From Brachionus plicatilis (lineage: Eukaryota > Rotifera > Eurotatoria > Ploima > Brachionidae): 64,000 nucleotides of DNA. Location of the stretch: NCBI GenBank assembly GCA_010279815.1, contig QEOQ01000180.1, positions 2,625,297 through 2,689,296 of the forward strand, written 5' to 3'. Below the pieces are notes generated by a model, which did not search any database, was not told where the DNA came from, and saw nothing but the letters and a program-made list of their open reading frames with translations. Position numbers and translations under genes: made by a program. Within the stretch, counting starts at the first letter, position 1. Each line of letters starts with the position of its first letter. Below are positions 37,843 through 49,959 of the stretch, one piece after another.

Positions 37843-38520
37843 ATGAAAATTTTAAACTTGGTTTGGCGTAATCCGATTTTTAGCCAGTCTAAAGTTTATT
37901 TGAACAATTTTTCCAAATTATCATGCTATTCCACTAGTTCATCAGGTTTAAATTACCCTTTAAACTTCAAAAAATGTTCTTTGGCAAATTATTCTTATTA
38001 CAATCGGAATCTAACACTCACTCAAAAAAATAAAAGCCTTTTATTCCGAAACTACACGACTGAGATTAAAGAAGCTAAAGAGACAAAACAAGAGCAATCA
38101 CCAAAAAAAATTTCCAAATTTAAACAGTTTTACAGTCAATACGGACCAACTTTTCTTGTTGTTCATTTGATTACAGTTGTCTTATGGATTTACGGATTTT
38201 TCTTGATTTCAAAACAGTAAAATTCTTTTATCAAAAATTTTTTTCTAATTTTTTTTTTGCTTAGGGGTTACGATATAACTCAAATATTGAATTTATTTCA
38301 CAAAATGAATTTAATGGCCCAGAGTACAGTAGAATCGATTCATCAAAAAATTGACAATTACAAGCCGAAAAACGGTTGGGTTACCGGTGCAGATATTAAA
38401 CACTTTGCCACAGCCTACATGGTCTACAAAGTAATAGCTCCATTTCGGTACATGGTATCAATTGGTATTGTTAGAGTTCTGGTCAAAAATCTTAGAGCTA
38501 AAGGTTTGATGAAGTCATGA
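37843..38520 (+). CDS. FAM210: FAM210-like mitochondrial protein (DUF1279)
   Basis: FAM210A/B proteins are mitochondrial inner-membrane proteins linked to mitochondrial translation and muscle/bone metabolism in vertebrates. Two exons, 37843-38216 and 38265-38520, encode 209 residues. The first 70 residues are basic and Ser/Asn-rich with few acids, consistent with a mitochondrial targeting sequence. The core begins at KFKQFYSQYGPTFLVVHLITVVLWIY (split here only as description), a transmembrane helix with the family's YG...P.H...W pattern. Exon 2 ends the domain with AYMVYKVIAPFRYMVSIG and a basic tail. A damaged copy of the last codons and 3' UTR follows at 38960-39130. A versus B paralogue cannot be decided. 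Confidence 0.85.
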
Positions 38521-39130
38521 GAACAATTAATTTAAATATTTGATAATTTTGTCAATTTTATTAAATAAATTTATTCTCAAAGATTTGAAATAAATTTTCA
38601 AATATGCTATATAAAAAAAATTTTTAACATAAATAGGATCAAACTTTGACTCCATTATTTTAGTTTAAAAAAATCTAAATTTAAATTAGTCGTAGTAGAA
38701 TAAATGCTGTGGGAGACTCAAGTCTCCTAGAAAAGGTGCACAAAGACACCCCAAAATAAATACAAATTTTTAAAATAATCACCAACATCATTCAAAGAGT
38801 TTTTTTAAATATAATTTACTTCAGCAACTTGTCAATTCTTTTAAAAAAAATATTTTTAGTGTTGAAGCTCTTAGTCAAAGTGTTTAGAGTGTTCCAATTT
38901 CCCGCTGTGCAGTTAGTAAAAAAGCTGTATCTCACTCCTCAAGGCTAGAGGACCAGCTCAAGGCTAGAGGTTTGATAAAGTAATGAGACAATTAATTAAA
39001 AAAATTAATAGTTTTGTCAATTTTATTAAAAGATTTGAAATAAATTTTCAAATATCCTATTTAAAAAAAAAATTTAACAAAAATAGGATCAATCTATAAC
39101 CACTTCATTTTAGTTTTAAAAAATTTGTAT
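38495..39130 (+). repeat. duplicated FAM210 3' end
   Basis: The last codons and 3' UTR of the FAM210-like gene (38495-38690) recur at about 38960-39130. The copy keeps GGTTTGAT.AAG.ATGAGA, ATTTGAAATAAATTTTCAAA and AAATAGGATCAA. In the copy the coding end reads ARGLIK then stop. About 270 bp of different sequence lies between copies, including a perfect GGAGACT-CA-AGTCTCC palindrome (about 38712) and a doubled CTCAAGGCTAGAGG (38938 and 38957). This looks like a local duplication, perhaps mediated by a mobile element insertion. Confidence 0.7.
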
Positions 39131-39158
39131 TTACATAAACTAATATCAGTAAAATAAG

Positions 39159-39934
39159 TTATTGTTTAGATGGTAAAAACAGAGTAATACAAATAGTACA
39201 ACAAAATATTATACAAGCTAATGTAATCAAAATATAAATTGAAGTTATTATCCAAAATGAAAAATAATAAACCAGAGAATGGCAATAGTTGTCTTTCGTT
39301 GAATCGGTTGTTTGGACTTTGTTATAATTCGCATAAGTCCAAATATTTCCGCATATAAACCAAACAATTATAGCTATGGTCAAAAATGAGTCAAAAACCA
39401 TTATGATCTTGTTTCCTGGTCGATTATCATCTCGAATTTTAATTCGCTCAACAAATGTTGATATATTTTTTATGATTGTCAAAAACCCTGAAACAATCAA
39501 CCAAATGGGTATCAGACGCTGTAAACTACAATCATTAAAGTGAATACCACCAATAATTATCATTGTGATTGGAATGGCAATTAAAAGAACCAAAATGACC
39601 AACAATGATGATGTGCAGATACATATCTCGCCTAGGTTCATTAGCCGCCGATAGCTGTTCCGAGTAGTGTCTCCTGCATATTTAATTGTTTTAAAAAAAT
39701 TGGAAGATGTTGGTGCAGTAGCTTAGAATCAATACTTTTAGAGAAATTTTAAAATGAATATCTAAAATTTACATTTTGAACTAGCGTTTTCAAATCCTGG
39801 AGGAGCATTATTGCCAAAATTAAATGATTCCTGGTCTTTTTGAGAAACTTGAACGTCGATTGAGCTTGCATTAAGTTGCTTCAAAAAAATCAAATCTAAA
39901 ATTTGCTTTTCAGTTAATTTATAAAAACTACCAT
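39159..39934 (-). CDS. four-helix membrane protein, TMEM272-like
   Basis: The last exon (39670-39159) encodes four hydrophobic segments: near the Met at 39641, two in the middle, and one near the C-terminus with the run IIFCCTICI. A conserved-looking RDDNRPGNK loop and a C-terminal LPSKQ are present. The pattern resembles the small TMEM272-like family of invertebrates; function is unknown. An upstream exon at 39878-39773 (ends in PPGFENASSK) joins in frame if the acceptor before ACACTACT (39670) is used. A start exon of a single ATG codon (39934-39932) before a 53-nt intron would complete a 206-residue protein but is speculative; the true start may lie elsewhere. It converges with the FAM210-like gene and lies 600 bp downstream of PAN3 on the same strand. 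Confidence 0.6.
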
Positions 39935-40537
39935 TTTAACTGATGATATTCATAAATAATTTTGGCTAAAAATTAAAAAATTTCATCTAAGCATATTAAA
40001 CAGATAGAAGCTTGTTAGTTTTTTGTTTGTTTAAAGCAGCGGTGTCAACCACTGCTTTGATATTATTTGATTAAAAAAAAATAATTTTACAAATTTTTAT
40101 TATTTTTTCTTTAGTTTTTTAAATTTTTAAAATAATTTTTTGACAGTTATTTTCAAAGTTTAAGATTTTCTGTTCACAAACAGGCTTTAATGCTTTAAGT
40201 AATGCAATTACAAAAATAAACAAAATTTTTTATAATCTTATAAAATATAGAACTCTTAAAATTCCAAACAATAAATGATGAGATTTAGAAAATTCAACAC
40301 CTGAAAACTCAAACAAATACGGGGACAAAACATACCGATGCAGCAGAATGCATTAGCAGTTATTTTACGTTTTATTAGAATTGTGGCTATTTTATTTGTA
40401 AAACTCTATGAGCCATCACTAAAAATAAAATAATCTAAATGAACAAAATAAAACAAGTCACCGTAGATTTGGAATTTTAAGTATTTATAAAGAAAAAATG
40501 AACAACAAACAACAAAAACAGATTAAGACCTTCAAAT

Positions 40538-43500
40538 CTAAGAATTCATGGAAGCAATCAACTCATTAAATACTTTTTCAAAGCATTTTTTCAATTGAGC
40601 ATAGCTTACTATCATTATATTTTGACTATCTGGAGAGACTAGACAAATTTTCTCATTTGAACCGGTATCGAACTTGCAAAAATTTTATAACTTATCTATC
40701 AGTTTTGATTTTTTTAAATTTTACTTTGTTTAAACACTGAACAATATGCGATAAATCAATCCACGGTTGACCGTTTGGTGTCACTTGGTGAAATATGTAA
40801 TCACGAAATAGTTTAAGCATGTATCGGTCACCTGTTTCACTCCACTGTACATCTCCATTGAAACTAAACAATGAAAAAAATCACAGAAAGGGGAATTAAT
40901 AAAAATTAAAAATTTTTTTAGTTGAGAAAATTTTAATTTGAATAATTTGAAGAAATTTAAAAAGTAAAATTATTAGCGAATACTAATAAATTTAGCTTAA
41001 TTCTTTTTTATCTTTTTTATAATTTTTAGAAATGAAAAATATTTAGTATTTTTTGTATTCTTAATGCAGAATAAAATTTATTCTGTTTGAATTTTGCATC
41101 TTTTAGACTAAAAAACTTATTTTTTTAAATGAAGAACTGGGAGATGAAAGAAAACACATTTTTCCGAGAAGTTCGTCCAAACCTCACACAATTGTATCAA
41201 TTCAGTTGCAAATGATAAAATCTTAGTATCATTGTATTGTTTTTAATAATTGCGTTTATTTTAATTATTCAATATTTTGTTTTTTAAACGCATCCTTAAA
41301 GAATTTTCAAATTAAAATTTGTTAATTCGATCTTTCTTTTTAAATATGTTACATAATTGTCGATTTCTAATTGATGGTATTAATTTAGAGTTTAACTGCT
41401 ATGTTTTTTTATTAAGAGCTATTAATATTAATTTTTATTAAGAGCTTTTTCTATTAATTTTATTAATTTAAATTTTAATATTAATTAAAATTTTAAAATT
41501 AACTAATGCCTTTAAATAAAAAAAAAATTATAGAATTTTAATAAAATTTTTTATAATTTAATGCCTTGAAAACGTTGAATCTAGAAAAATTTTAAATCAT
41601 AAGTTTTGTAAACCATGATTTTAAAATCTAATGAAATAAAAAACTATTAAAAAAAAGCTAATTTTTTGTCATAATTTACAAATTGATCCAAATTTTCGTT
41701 CGTAAAGTAACTACCTTTAGGTTGATCTAGTAATATTTTACCTTATATTCAAGATTATGACAAGGAGAGAATTTTTATGAACCTCAAAATGATCTCTAAA
41801 TTAAGTATTTTTTTTTAAAAATTAACTTGGTTTATAAAAAATAAATTAAATTTTATTTTTAATATATTTTTTCTGACAGACAATATGATCAGGATAAAAA
41901 TGCGTTATCAAATATTACTTTATGATGTTGCAACCATAGAAATACATAAATAGCATAAATAGGAATAAAAAAAGCACAAAATGTGCTGGTTTAAAAAGTT
42001 TTTTAATTATTAGTCTTAATTGAAGCATCATAAAATTAAAATAAGCAGCTTATCCTCATAATAAAATCTATCAGAAAATAAATCAAAAATGTAAAACTTA
42101 AATTATTTTACCTTTATAGTTCTAAGTGGGGGAGGGATCACCCTGGAGATGTCCGAATAAATTAACCATTCTCATTTTTATTTTTGATAAATTTAAAGAT
42201 GAGATCGACTGGTTTACAAAAAACGTAATTATTATGACAAAACTCTCATCAGAAAATTAAAAAAAAAAATTTTTTGTTTACTTTTAAAATTAAAAGAATA
42301 ACAGATCATAAGCAATGTAAATCACTTTTTTAATATAATGAGAGAATAATTTAAAATCAAAATTTCTGTAATAAAAATGATCTAAAGAAAAATTTAAATT
42401 TTTTCAAGGATACTTACTCTTGCCGTTCGAGGACAGTATTAAGTTTGCATATCAAACGGAACAAGCGTCCATTCTCTATTTCTTTAGATAGATCATTTTC
42501 GATAATATCCCCTCTAGTAAACGAATTGTCTAGAATGCTATAAAATCGGGGCCCGATTAAGGACATGACATCGTTTACACTTTTTGCTCTACCATTTAAA
42601 TTGGAAACCGGAGTCATAAAATGTCTTAAATTTAAAACTTGCTTTTCAAGCATATCAAAATGTTTTCTAAACTTACGCTATTAAGGTCTTAAGATCATTC
42701 GAAAAATTCCTATTCACTATCTCTATCGAAGTATTGATATGCTCTTTTTGAATAGCCATTAAAGAATTGCATGCTAGGGCCAATACTAAGCGACCAAATT
42801 CAATCAAGTCATCTTGCTTAAATAATTTCAATTATTTATTTATTAATTATTAATATTTTTTAATGGTCATGTTTAAATTGAGCCAGTTATTGTAAAAATT
42901 ATTAAATTTTATTAAATAAATCCTTACTTGATATTTGCTAATCAGACTAGGATCATTTTCTTGGTCTAGTATGTCGAAAATACCAACTCCACTCAGTCTA
43001 AGTCTTGATTTGTGATCAACCAGAATCCTAGATGGATTCACGATGCGGCAAGCTAAATTTGCCGAGTGAATAGAGCGAATAATCGAAGACAGCTGGATTA
43101 CAAACTCCCAGACACTTTGTTCCGGCAATAGACCCAGTGAACGCGAACCATTCATATTTTTGCCTGCGGAAAAAGGTCGCGCTGCACCGTCAATGTTGTA
43201 CGGATTTGCCCAGCCTTTCATATTTATATTTGGATTATTATAAAGACGGTACTGAAGAGTCTCCAACCCCGGATAGTAATCATACACAAAAATAATTGCT
43301 TTTATTAAAAAAAAATTACTTTTTTCTTTTTTTTTCAATCAATTTTATATTTGTCTTACAGTGCTCTCCATCGAACTCCTTGGTTCCAAACACATCCCTA
43401 AAAGCGCATATATTTGCATGCTGGATTTTTTTCCACGCATCAACTATCTCGGCATAGCGCTGATTTATAAACCTGAAACCCATAATTCGCTTTAGATAAT

Positions 43501-44909
43501 AGGTAACATTAGTTTTTATGTGTGTCGCCTTGTAGCTTATTGTTTGGTACATAAATGTTCTAGATTTGTGATCAATGTTCATTTGTTGGTTATCTAAAGG
43601 AACCAAATTGTGATAGTCTTTGACTTGAGATGGCAATTCTATTAATAATTTTGATTTTAACTATTAAATTTGAAAAAAAAAAGCAAAAAAAATTATTTAC
43701 GTAGAACCACTTCTTGACTAGGAACGCTAGTTGCCAGCAAATTTTTTCTCAAAATTTCACTTCTAAGCTCATCACTCATGAAATAGGAATCAGATCTTTT
43801 TAGGTGAGTAATGTTGGACAAATCGTTGGGAATAGTTCGACTAGGCTCCATTTCAGACTGAGAAAACTGCTGGCTCAAAAGATGATGCGGAACAACTCCG
43901 GCCTGCTGCTGGGCTAGAAAATGAGCTGACAGACCAGCGTCCATTTGACCACCATTTAACAAAATCATTTCATTATTCCCTAGCTGTTCAAATTTTAAAT
44001 TTCTTTAAAATAAATTTTTTGACAACTAACATGACTGTCGATGTTTGAGAATAGTTTTCTATGTGCAGATGAACCATGATGTTGATTGGAGCCGAGTGAT
44101 TGAGGAGGTGGGGTTGTGCTAGGTGTTTGAAGTTTGTTAATCAAAGGAGTCTGAGGTGCTGTCAGTGACACTTAAAAAAAAAGTTTTGTTCATGTTAGAA
44201 TTGAAGAAAAGGGCTTTTAGAATTACAGTTTTGAACCATGTTGGCCAAGATTTGCCGATTAACCGAAGCAGGCTGTATAAATGATTACTAAAAATTTAAT
44301 CATTAAAATTTATTTTTATTACGTCAGGGTTGAATTGGTTTCGCATGCTTCCATGCGTTGAAGGGGTTCGATTCGACTGAAGTAGATTTTGGTTAGATGT
44401 TGTATTGAACCGAGATGCATTGAACGGAGATTGGAGAAGATTGTTTATATTAGAAGCAGGCAGTTGCTGATTTTGTTGCATTGGAGATCTGCCTAATTGC
44501 TGCTGAAACGAGTTTCTCTGAAAAAATAATTAATTTAAAATTATTTTAAAAATCGGCTTTTGTTAAGTTCAATTTATTTGTCATTACACTTTTGTTTTCA
44601 TACTCGACTAATTATCAAAGCAAAAGAAGGAAAGCCATTACTGCCAAATAAATTATTCTTAGCGGATCGATATTTTGAAATTTTTCAGTTAAATTAATTC
44701 ACTTTTTTTTTATTTTTATTTTTTTTAAAGGTAAATGCTATTCTATTTTTTAAATTAAATTAAATTGTTCTATTATTTATGTTTTAATTTATTTAGAAAA
44801 TTTTGTTTTAATTTAAAGGTAAATTTTGCAAAAAATAATTTTAAAAAAAAATTACCGGAGTGAAAACCGGAAACGGATCATTGTCAAAATTAGTGTTTGC
44901 TGTAGACAT
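40538..44909 (-). CDS. PAN3: PAN3, PAN2-PAN3 deadenylase regulatory subunit
   Basis: PAN3 dimerises as a pseudokinase and brings the PAN2 nuclease to poly(A)-bound mRNA in the cytoplasm for the first deadenylation step. Eleven exons: 44909-44856, 44517-44323, 44272-44227, 44170-44031, 43983-43701, 43638-43360, 43298-42928, 42816-42677, 42624-42418, 40863-40725, 40672-40538; total 1989 nt, 662 residues, unbroken. The first 240 residues are Gln/Asn/Ser-rich (PABP- and RNA-binding region of the family). The pseudokinase covers exons 6-8 ([32 protein letters not shown]). The C-terminal knob has [21 protein letters not shown] and [19 protein letters not shown], all PAN3 signatures. Intron 9 is about 1.55 kb. 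No canonical HRD/DFG catalytic motifs are seen, as expected. Confidence 0.92.
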
Positions 44910-46124
44910 TTAATCTATTCGAATAAGGTATGATTTGAATCTAAAAAAAATTCAAAATTTTGTTTCTTCAAAAGTTGAAAGATCATTAAGGAAGTTCTAA
45001 ATTGAATAAAAAAAGACGTGAATTAGTTAATTAAGTTTTTGAAAATAAATTTTCCAAGCAAACACATGAATTTTCAAGAAGTCATAAACAAAAATTATAA
45101 TATTTTATGATTTTTCGAAGATTTTTGTGCTTAGGAGAATGCAAATAAATAAAATTGGCAAATTGAAAGCGCTACTAATCTAAGCCAGTTTAAATTTAGA
45201 ATTTATCTTTGCCCATCTTTAAAATTGTTTATAAAAGCCTAAAGATATAGTTGAGACAAAAGATTAACCTAAAGAAATTATGGTAACAAAATTTAAAATT
45301 TTGAAACCAAAAAAATTTTTTTTTGAATTCTAGCTTAAGATATTTCTTAGTAATTGTTATAATCTTTAAAAAAATCTAGAAATGCATTCTTAAATTCTTT
45401 TTCGAATAAATTAGATTAATTATTTCGATAAAGCAGAGTCAAAATGCTCACAACTTTAAAAAGTTCTCATCTTGGTCATTTATTAAACAAAAATAAATCA
45501 CCGAATGGTTTAAATTTTTAATAAATACAAATATGGATGGATTGAAATGGTTCTGAAATCTCAATGAAATTGAATGTTTTGTAAAAAAACTTTTTATTGA
45601 ATTCAAAAATTAAATAAAAGCTTACATTCAATATAATCAAATGTTAATTAACAAAAAATAGTTTTTCTTCACAATTCAATTTTACTCGTTTGCAGAGTTT
45701 TATATTTGATTTGAAAATTATGCTTTTTAAAGAAAAAAATCAAATAATGAAAATTTTTATGAATAATTTTTTTGATTTAAATTTGAATCTTTTTTTTTTG
45801 TTTTAGCTTCAATAAAATCAAAATAATTTTGTCTTCAATTTTTCTTATTTTCTTATTAATTTTTTTTATTAATCTTTTTTTTTTATTAAATTTCACCAAA
45901 TTGCATTTATTTTAAAAAAGTTTCGATTGGTAAAATTGCTATAAAATGATGAAATGTGCTTGCTACATATTGAAATTCATGCCAAAATTTGAACTTGACA
46001 TATTCTTTTCTGCAGTATTTAAATTTCTCAATTTTTGAATGTTATATTAAATATATTTCCTCACAATTTAATATTAAATTTATCTCTAATTAGATTTTTG
46101 ATTTTTGATTTTGAATCTGAAAAA
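44910..46124. other. divergent intergenic region of PAN3 and IARS1
   Basis: This 1.2-kb AT-rich gap separates the start codons of PAN3 (minus) and IARS1 (plus). It must contain both promoters. No repeat, RNA gene or exon is evident; T-runs before 46035 are typical of 5' UTRs or an unannotated 5' intron here. Confidence 0.45.
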
Positions 46125-49100
46125 ATGGCTTCAAAAAATAAGAAACAAAATGAAGTAGAAAGTTTAGATGCTGACCTGGGTTCGGAAAGTTTCGATTTTC
46201 CAAAAGAAGAGGAAAAAGTCCTCAAAATGTGGAAAGAAATCGATGCATTTCGGACTCAACTAAAACTTTCTGAAAACAGAAAGCGGTTTACATTTTACGA
46301 TGGCCCTCCATTCGCCACCGGTTTGCCACACTACGGCCACATATTGGCCGGCACAATTAAAGATACAGTAACTCGCTGGGCAACTCAAACTGGTCATCAT
46401 GTCGAGCGAAGATTTGGATGGGATTGTCATGGTCTTCCGGTTGAATTCGAAATAGACAAAAAGTTGGGAATTAAAGGTCCCAGTGATGTGCTCAAAATGG
46501 GTGTTGATAATTACAACAATGAATGTAGAAGCATTGTAATGAGGTATTCTAAGGAATGGGAAGAGATTATATCTCGACTTGGCAGATGGATCGACTTCCA
46601 AAATGACTACAAGACTCTTTATCCAACATTTATGGAATCAGTGTGGTGGGTGTTCAAGGAAATCTACAAGAAAAAGTTGGTTTATCGTGGCTTTAAAGTA
46701 ATGCCATATTCAACATCGTGCTGTACGCCTTTGTCAAATTTTGAAGCAGGTCAAAACTATAAAGATGTCCAAGATCCAGCTGTAGTTATCACATTTCCGG
46801 CCATAAACGATAAAGGCATTGATTTGGGCTACTCATTTTTGGCATGGACCACAACTCCGTGGACGTTGCCGAGCAATTTGGCACTTTGTATGCATCCAGA
46901 GCTTGATTACGTCAAAATAAAGGACAAAAAACAAGAAAAAAATCAAGTGTTTGTGTTGGCCGAAGCCAGACTAGGCGAAGTATTTAAAAGTGATCAAGAC
47001 TATGAAATTCTGGACAAGCAAAAAGGCTCTTTTTTTAAAGGACAAAAGTATCGACCATTGTTTAGCTATTTTGTCGATGCTGTCGATGAAAAAGCTTTTC
47101 AAGTTCTCAACGATTCCTATGTCACCAGCGATAGTGGCACTGGCATAGTTCATCAAGCTCCATATTTTGGTGAAGACGATTATCGTGTGTGTCTGGAAGC
47201 CAAGATTATAACAAAAGTGGGTCCAATTGTGTGTCCGGTAGACGCATCAGGCTGTTTCACTGGCGAAGTCACTGATTTTGCTGGCCAACATGTAAAAGAC
47301 GCCGACAAACATATCATGAAGCATTTGAAAGAAAAAAATCGCTTGTACTCCCAAGCAACCATTCAGCATCAGTACCCATTTTGTTGGAGATCGGATACAC
47401 CACTTTTGTACAAAGCGGTGCCGAGTTGGTTCATCAAAGTAGAGGAAATAAAAGACAAACTATTGGAAAATAATGCAAAGACTTACTGGGTGCCTGACTT
47501 TGCCAAAGAAAAGCGATTTGCCAATTGGCTGTCGGATGCCAGAGACTGGGCTATAAGTAGAAACAGATTTTGGGGCAATCCAATACCTTTGTGGGTCTCG
47601 GATGATTTTGAAGAAGTAGTGTGCGTTGGCTCTATTGAGGAACTTAAAGAGCTTAGTGGAGTTCAAGACATTACCGACATTCATAAGGAATTTGTTGACA
47701 AAATAACAATTCCGTCAAAAATGGGAAAAGGAGTGCTGAAACGTGTACCAGAAGTTTTTGATTGTTGGTTCGAGTCCGGCAGTATGCCTTACGCTCAAGT
47801 CCATTATCCTTTTGAGCGCAAAGAAGAGTTCGAAAATAATTTTCCTGCTGATTTTATTGCCGAAGGCATAGATCAAACCAGAGGATGGTTCTACACTTTG
47901 TTGGTAATTTCCACGGCTATTTTTGACAAACCGCCATTTAAAAACTTGATTACCAATGGTCTAGTGCTTGCTGAAGATGGACAAAAAATGAGTAAGAGTA
48001 GAAGAAATTTTCCTGACCCATGGGATACAATTAATAAATATGGTGCCGACAGCATTAGACTTTATTTGATCTCTTCTCCTGCTGTGAGAGGTGATGCGGT
48101 GAAATTTGTTGAAAAAGGAGTCAGAGACGTAATCAAAGATGCTTTTTTGCCTTGGGTCAATGCATCAAAATTTTTGATCCAAAATGTAGAAAGATGGGAA
48201 GCCGAGCAAAACAAGAAATTTTTCTATGAAGAAATTTCGGTCTATACCGGTGTTAATATAATGGACAAATGGCTTCTATCTTCGATCCAAAGTTTACTTA
48301 AATTTGTTCGTCAAGAGATGAACGCCTATCGTCTTTACACCGTGCTACCTCGACTAGTTAAATTCATAGACACCTTGTGCAATTGGTACGTAAGATTGAA
48401 CAGAAAACGTCTAAGGGGAGAAACTGGTCCCGAAGACTCTTTCTTTGCATTGAATACTTTGTACAATGTTCTCTACTGGATGATCCGCTTGTGTGCACCA
48501 TTTATACCATTTTTGGCCGAGTCGATTTATCAGCGTATCAAAAAATATCTTGGAGAAAATGCACAAAAATTGGAGTTTGCCAGTGTTCATTACTTGTCAA
48601 TACCTGAAGTAAACGAAAATTTAATTAATTCAGACACAGAAAATTTGTTCGAAGTAATGCAAAGGATAATTGTTCTGGGTCGAACTTTGCGTGATCGTAA
48701 AAAACTGGCGCTAAGACTTCCAGTTAAAGAATTGGTCGTAATTGTTGAGAATTATGCCGGAATCGATTCGGCAATAAAAAATGTTGAATCTTATATTTAC
48801 GAGGAATTGAATGTGAAAAAATTTCAGCTTTCTCTGGACAAAGAACGATATGGCATTGAGATGAAGGCCAAGCCAAACTTTGCCGTGTTGGCAACCAAAG
48901 TAAAGGACAAGATGAAAAAATTGAGTGGTCTCATTGAAAAAATGACAGATTCTGAAGTCCAAGAGTTTAGAAAGAACGGAAAATTTGTTCTAGATGGCAT
49001 CGAGTTGAATCTCGAAGATATAGTTATACTTCCCAAATTGGACACAGCCAAGTTTAGTCAATACGAGCCTGGTTTCGACAAAAATGTTATTGAGCTGTTG

Positions 49101-49466
49101 GATATTAGTCCAGATGAAGAAATGGTCAATGAAGGTGTTTTGAGAGATGTTGTTAATAGGGTGCAAAGATTGAGGAAGGAATATAAATTAGTTCCAAATG
49201 ATGATATCATAATCTATTATCAGGTTAAACCTGAAAATTGTAAACTAGATAACTTGTTCAGGAACTCAATTGAGTATTTGGAAAGCAATCTTAAGAAACC
49301 GGTGAAAACATTTGAAAGCTGTTCAAATTTGAAAATTCAAGGAAAAAGCTTTGATGTAATACTAAATTTATTTATTATTTTTTTATTTTTTAATTTATTT
49401 ATTTTAAAGTTTTTGGATGGCAAAGTTGAGCTTTGGATCGAAAAAGTACAGTCGGCCGAGAGCTAA
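46125..49466 (+). CDS. IARS1: cytoplasmic isoleucyl-tRNA synthetase
   Basis: Class Ia synthetase that charges tRNA-Ile, normally within the cytosolic multi-synthetase complex. The start is the Met at 46125 (MASKNKKQN); upstream in-frame residues from 46035 are hydrophobic AT-rich translation and are excluded. The Rossmann fold carries the HIGH motif as P68-H-Y-G-H72; the editing domain contains WTTTPWTLPSNLA; the KMSKS loop is residues 621-625. Anticodon-binding segments follow (DTLCNWYVRLNRKR). Residues encoded by 49356-49409 are an in-frame 54-nt intron (GTAATACT...TTTTAAAG), so the mature protein should be about 1095 residues and lacks the hydrophobic 18-residue segment seen by naive translation. 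It is shorter than human IARS1 (1262) because the C-terminal extension is reduced. AATAAA follows at about 49582. Confidence 0.95.
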   Translation: MASKNKKQNEVESLDADLGSESFDFPKEEEKVLKMWKEIDAFRTQLKLSENRKRFTFYDGPPFATGLPHYGHILAGTIKDTVTRWATQTGHHVERRFGWDCHGLPVEFEIDKKLGIKGPSDVLKMGVDNYNNECRSIVMRYSKEWEEIISRLGRWIDFQNDYKTLYPTFMESVWWVFKEIYKKKLVYRGFKVMPYSTSCCTPLSNFEAGQNYKDVQDPAVVITFPAINDKGIDLGYSFLAWTTTPWTLPSNLALCMHPELDYVKIKDKKQEKNQVFVLAEARLGEVFKSDQDYEILDKQKGSFFKGQKYRPLFSYFVDAVDEKAFQVLNDSYVTSDSGTGIVHQAPYFGEDDYRVCLEAKIITKVGPIVCPVDASGCFTGEVTDFAGQHVKDADKHIMKHLKEKNRLYSQATIQHQYPFCWRSDTPLLYKAVPSWFIKVEEIKDKLLENNAKTYWVPDFAKEKRFANWLSDARDWAISRNRFWGNPIPLWVSDDFEEVVCVGSIEELKELSGVQDITDIHKEFVDKITIPSKMGKGVLKRVPEVFDCWFESGSMPYAQVHYPFERKEEFENNFPADFIAEGIDQTRGWFYTLLVISTAIFDKPPFKNLITNGLVLAEDGQKMSKSRRNFPDPWDTINKYGADSIRLYLISSPAVRGDAVKFVEKGVRDVIKDAFLPWVNASKFLIQNVERWEAEQNKKFFYEEISVYTGVNIMDKWLLSSIQSLLKFVRQEMNAYRLYTVLPRLVKFIDTLCNWYVRLNRKRLRGETGPEDSFFALNTLYNVLYWMIRLCAPFIPFLAESIYQRIKKYLGENAQKLEFASVHYLSIPEVNENLINSDTENLFEVMQRIIVLGRTLRDRKKLALRLPVKELVVIVENYAGIDSAIKNVESYIYEELNVKKFQLSLDKERYGIEMKAKPNFAVLATKVKDKMKKLSGLIEKMTDSEVQEFRKNGKFVLDGIELNLEDIVILPKLDTAKFSQYEPGFDKNVIELLDISPDEEMVNEGVLRDVVNRVQRLRKEYKLVPNDDIIIYYQVKPENCKLDNLFRNSIEYLESNLKKPVKTFESCSNLKIQGKSFDVILNLFIIFLFFNLFILKFLDGKVELWIEKVQSAES

Positions 49467-49659
49467 ATTCTTAAATTAATTTAAAACACAAAACAAGTCA
49501 AAATTTTATTATGTCAAAAATAATTAAAAAAGAATATAATTTTATATTTAATGTATTTTATTATTTTAGTTTATTTTATTTTAATAAAGTTTTGAACAAA
49601 TATTTTTTTTAATCAAAAATACAAAAAATCTAAAATAGTACAAATTAAATATAAAATTT

Positions 49660-49895
49660 TTGAGCAACGGCTCCGATCCGATACAGAGGTTACTGCGTCG
49701 AGTTGATTATTTATACCGGAATTATTACCCAGTCGAAACCGAAACAGGTTGTAAAAAATTCGACACTATTAAAAATTTTCACAGCAATATAACGCAAAAA
49801 AGCTTATTCAGAGATACTAAATTTAGAATACAAAAGAAAATAATATATTTACTAAAAACAATTCATTTTATAGCTAAATCAATATTAGTTATTTA
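49660..49895 (+). other. unexplained open stretch without ATG
   Basis: An open frame beginning with TTG encodes a charged peptide (SNGSDPIQRLLRRVDYLYRN at the start). Its first 90 bases have coding-like composition unlike the surroundings. No in-frame ATG or clear acceptor is upstream and I recognise no family. It stops exactly where the perfect hairpin begins. It may be an exon relic or part of a mobile element. Confidence 0.3.
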
Positions 49896-49955
49896 AAAAG
49901 ATGAACTTAAATATAAAAATATTCCGAATTTTTTTTATATTTAAGTTCATCTTTT
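49896..49955. repeat. perfect 24-bp inverted repeat hairpin
   Basis: Arms 49896-49919 and 49932-49955 are exact reverse complements (beginning AAAAGATGAACTTAA) with a 12-nt spacer. It could be a transposon terminal hairpin, or a transcription end structure. A TAA microsatellite follows at once. Confidence 0.8.
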
Positions 49956-49959
49956 CTAT

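Noticed and set aside
40034..40060. hAT terminus (CAGCGGTGTCAACC)
   Set aside because: It is only a short hairpin (AAAGCAG..GGT with its mirror ACCACTGCTTT); no partner end or target duplication was found.
46035..46124. N-terminal extension of IleRS
   Set aside because: The 30 upstream residues are a hydrophobic AT-rich translation unlike any IleRS N-terminus; MASKNKKQN at 46125 is the natural start.
49660..49896. Small protein gene of 78 residues
   Set aside because: No ATG; the frame begins at TTG directly downstream of a stop, with no convincing acceptor and no family similarity.
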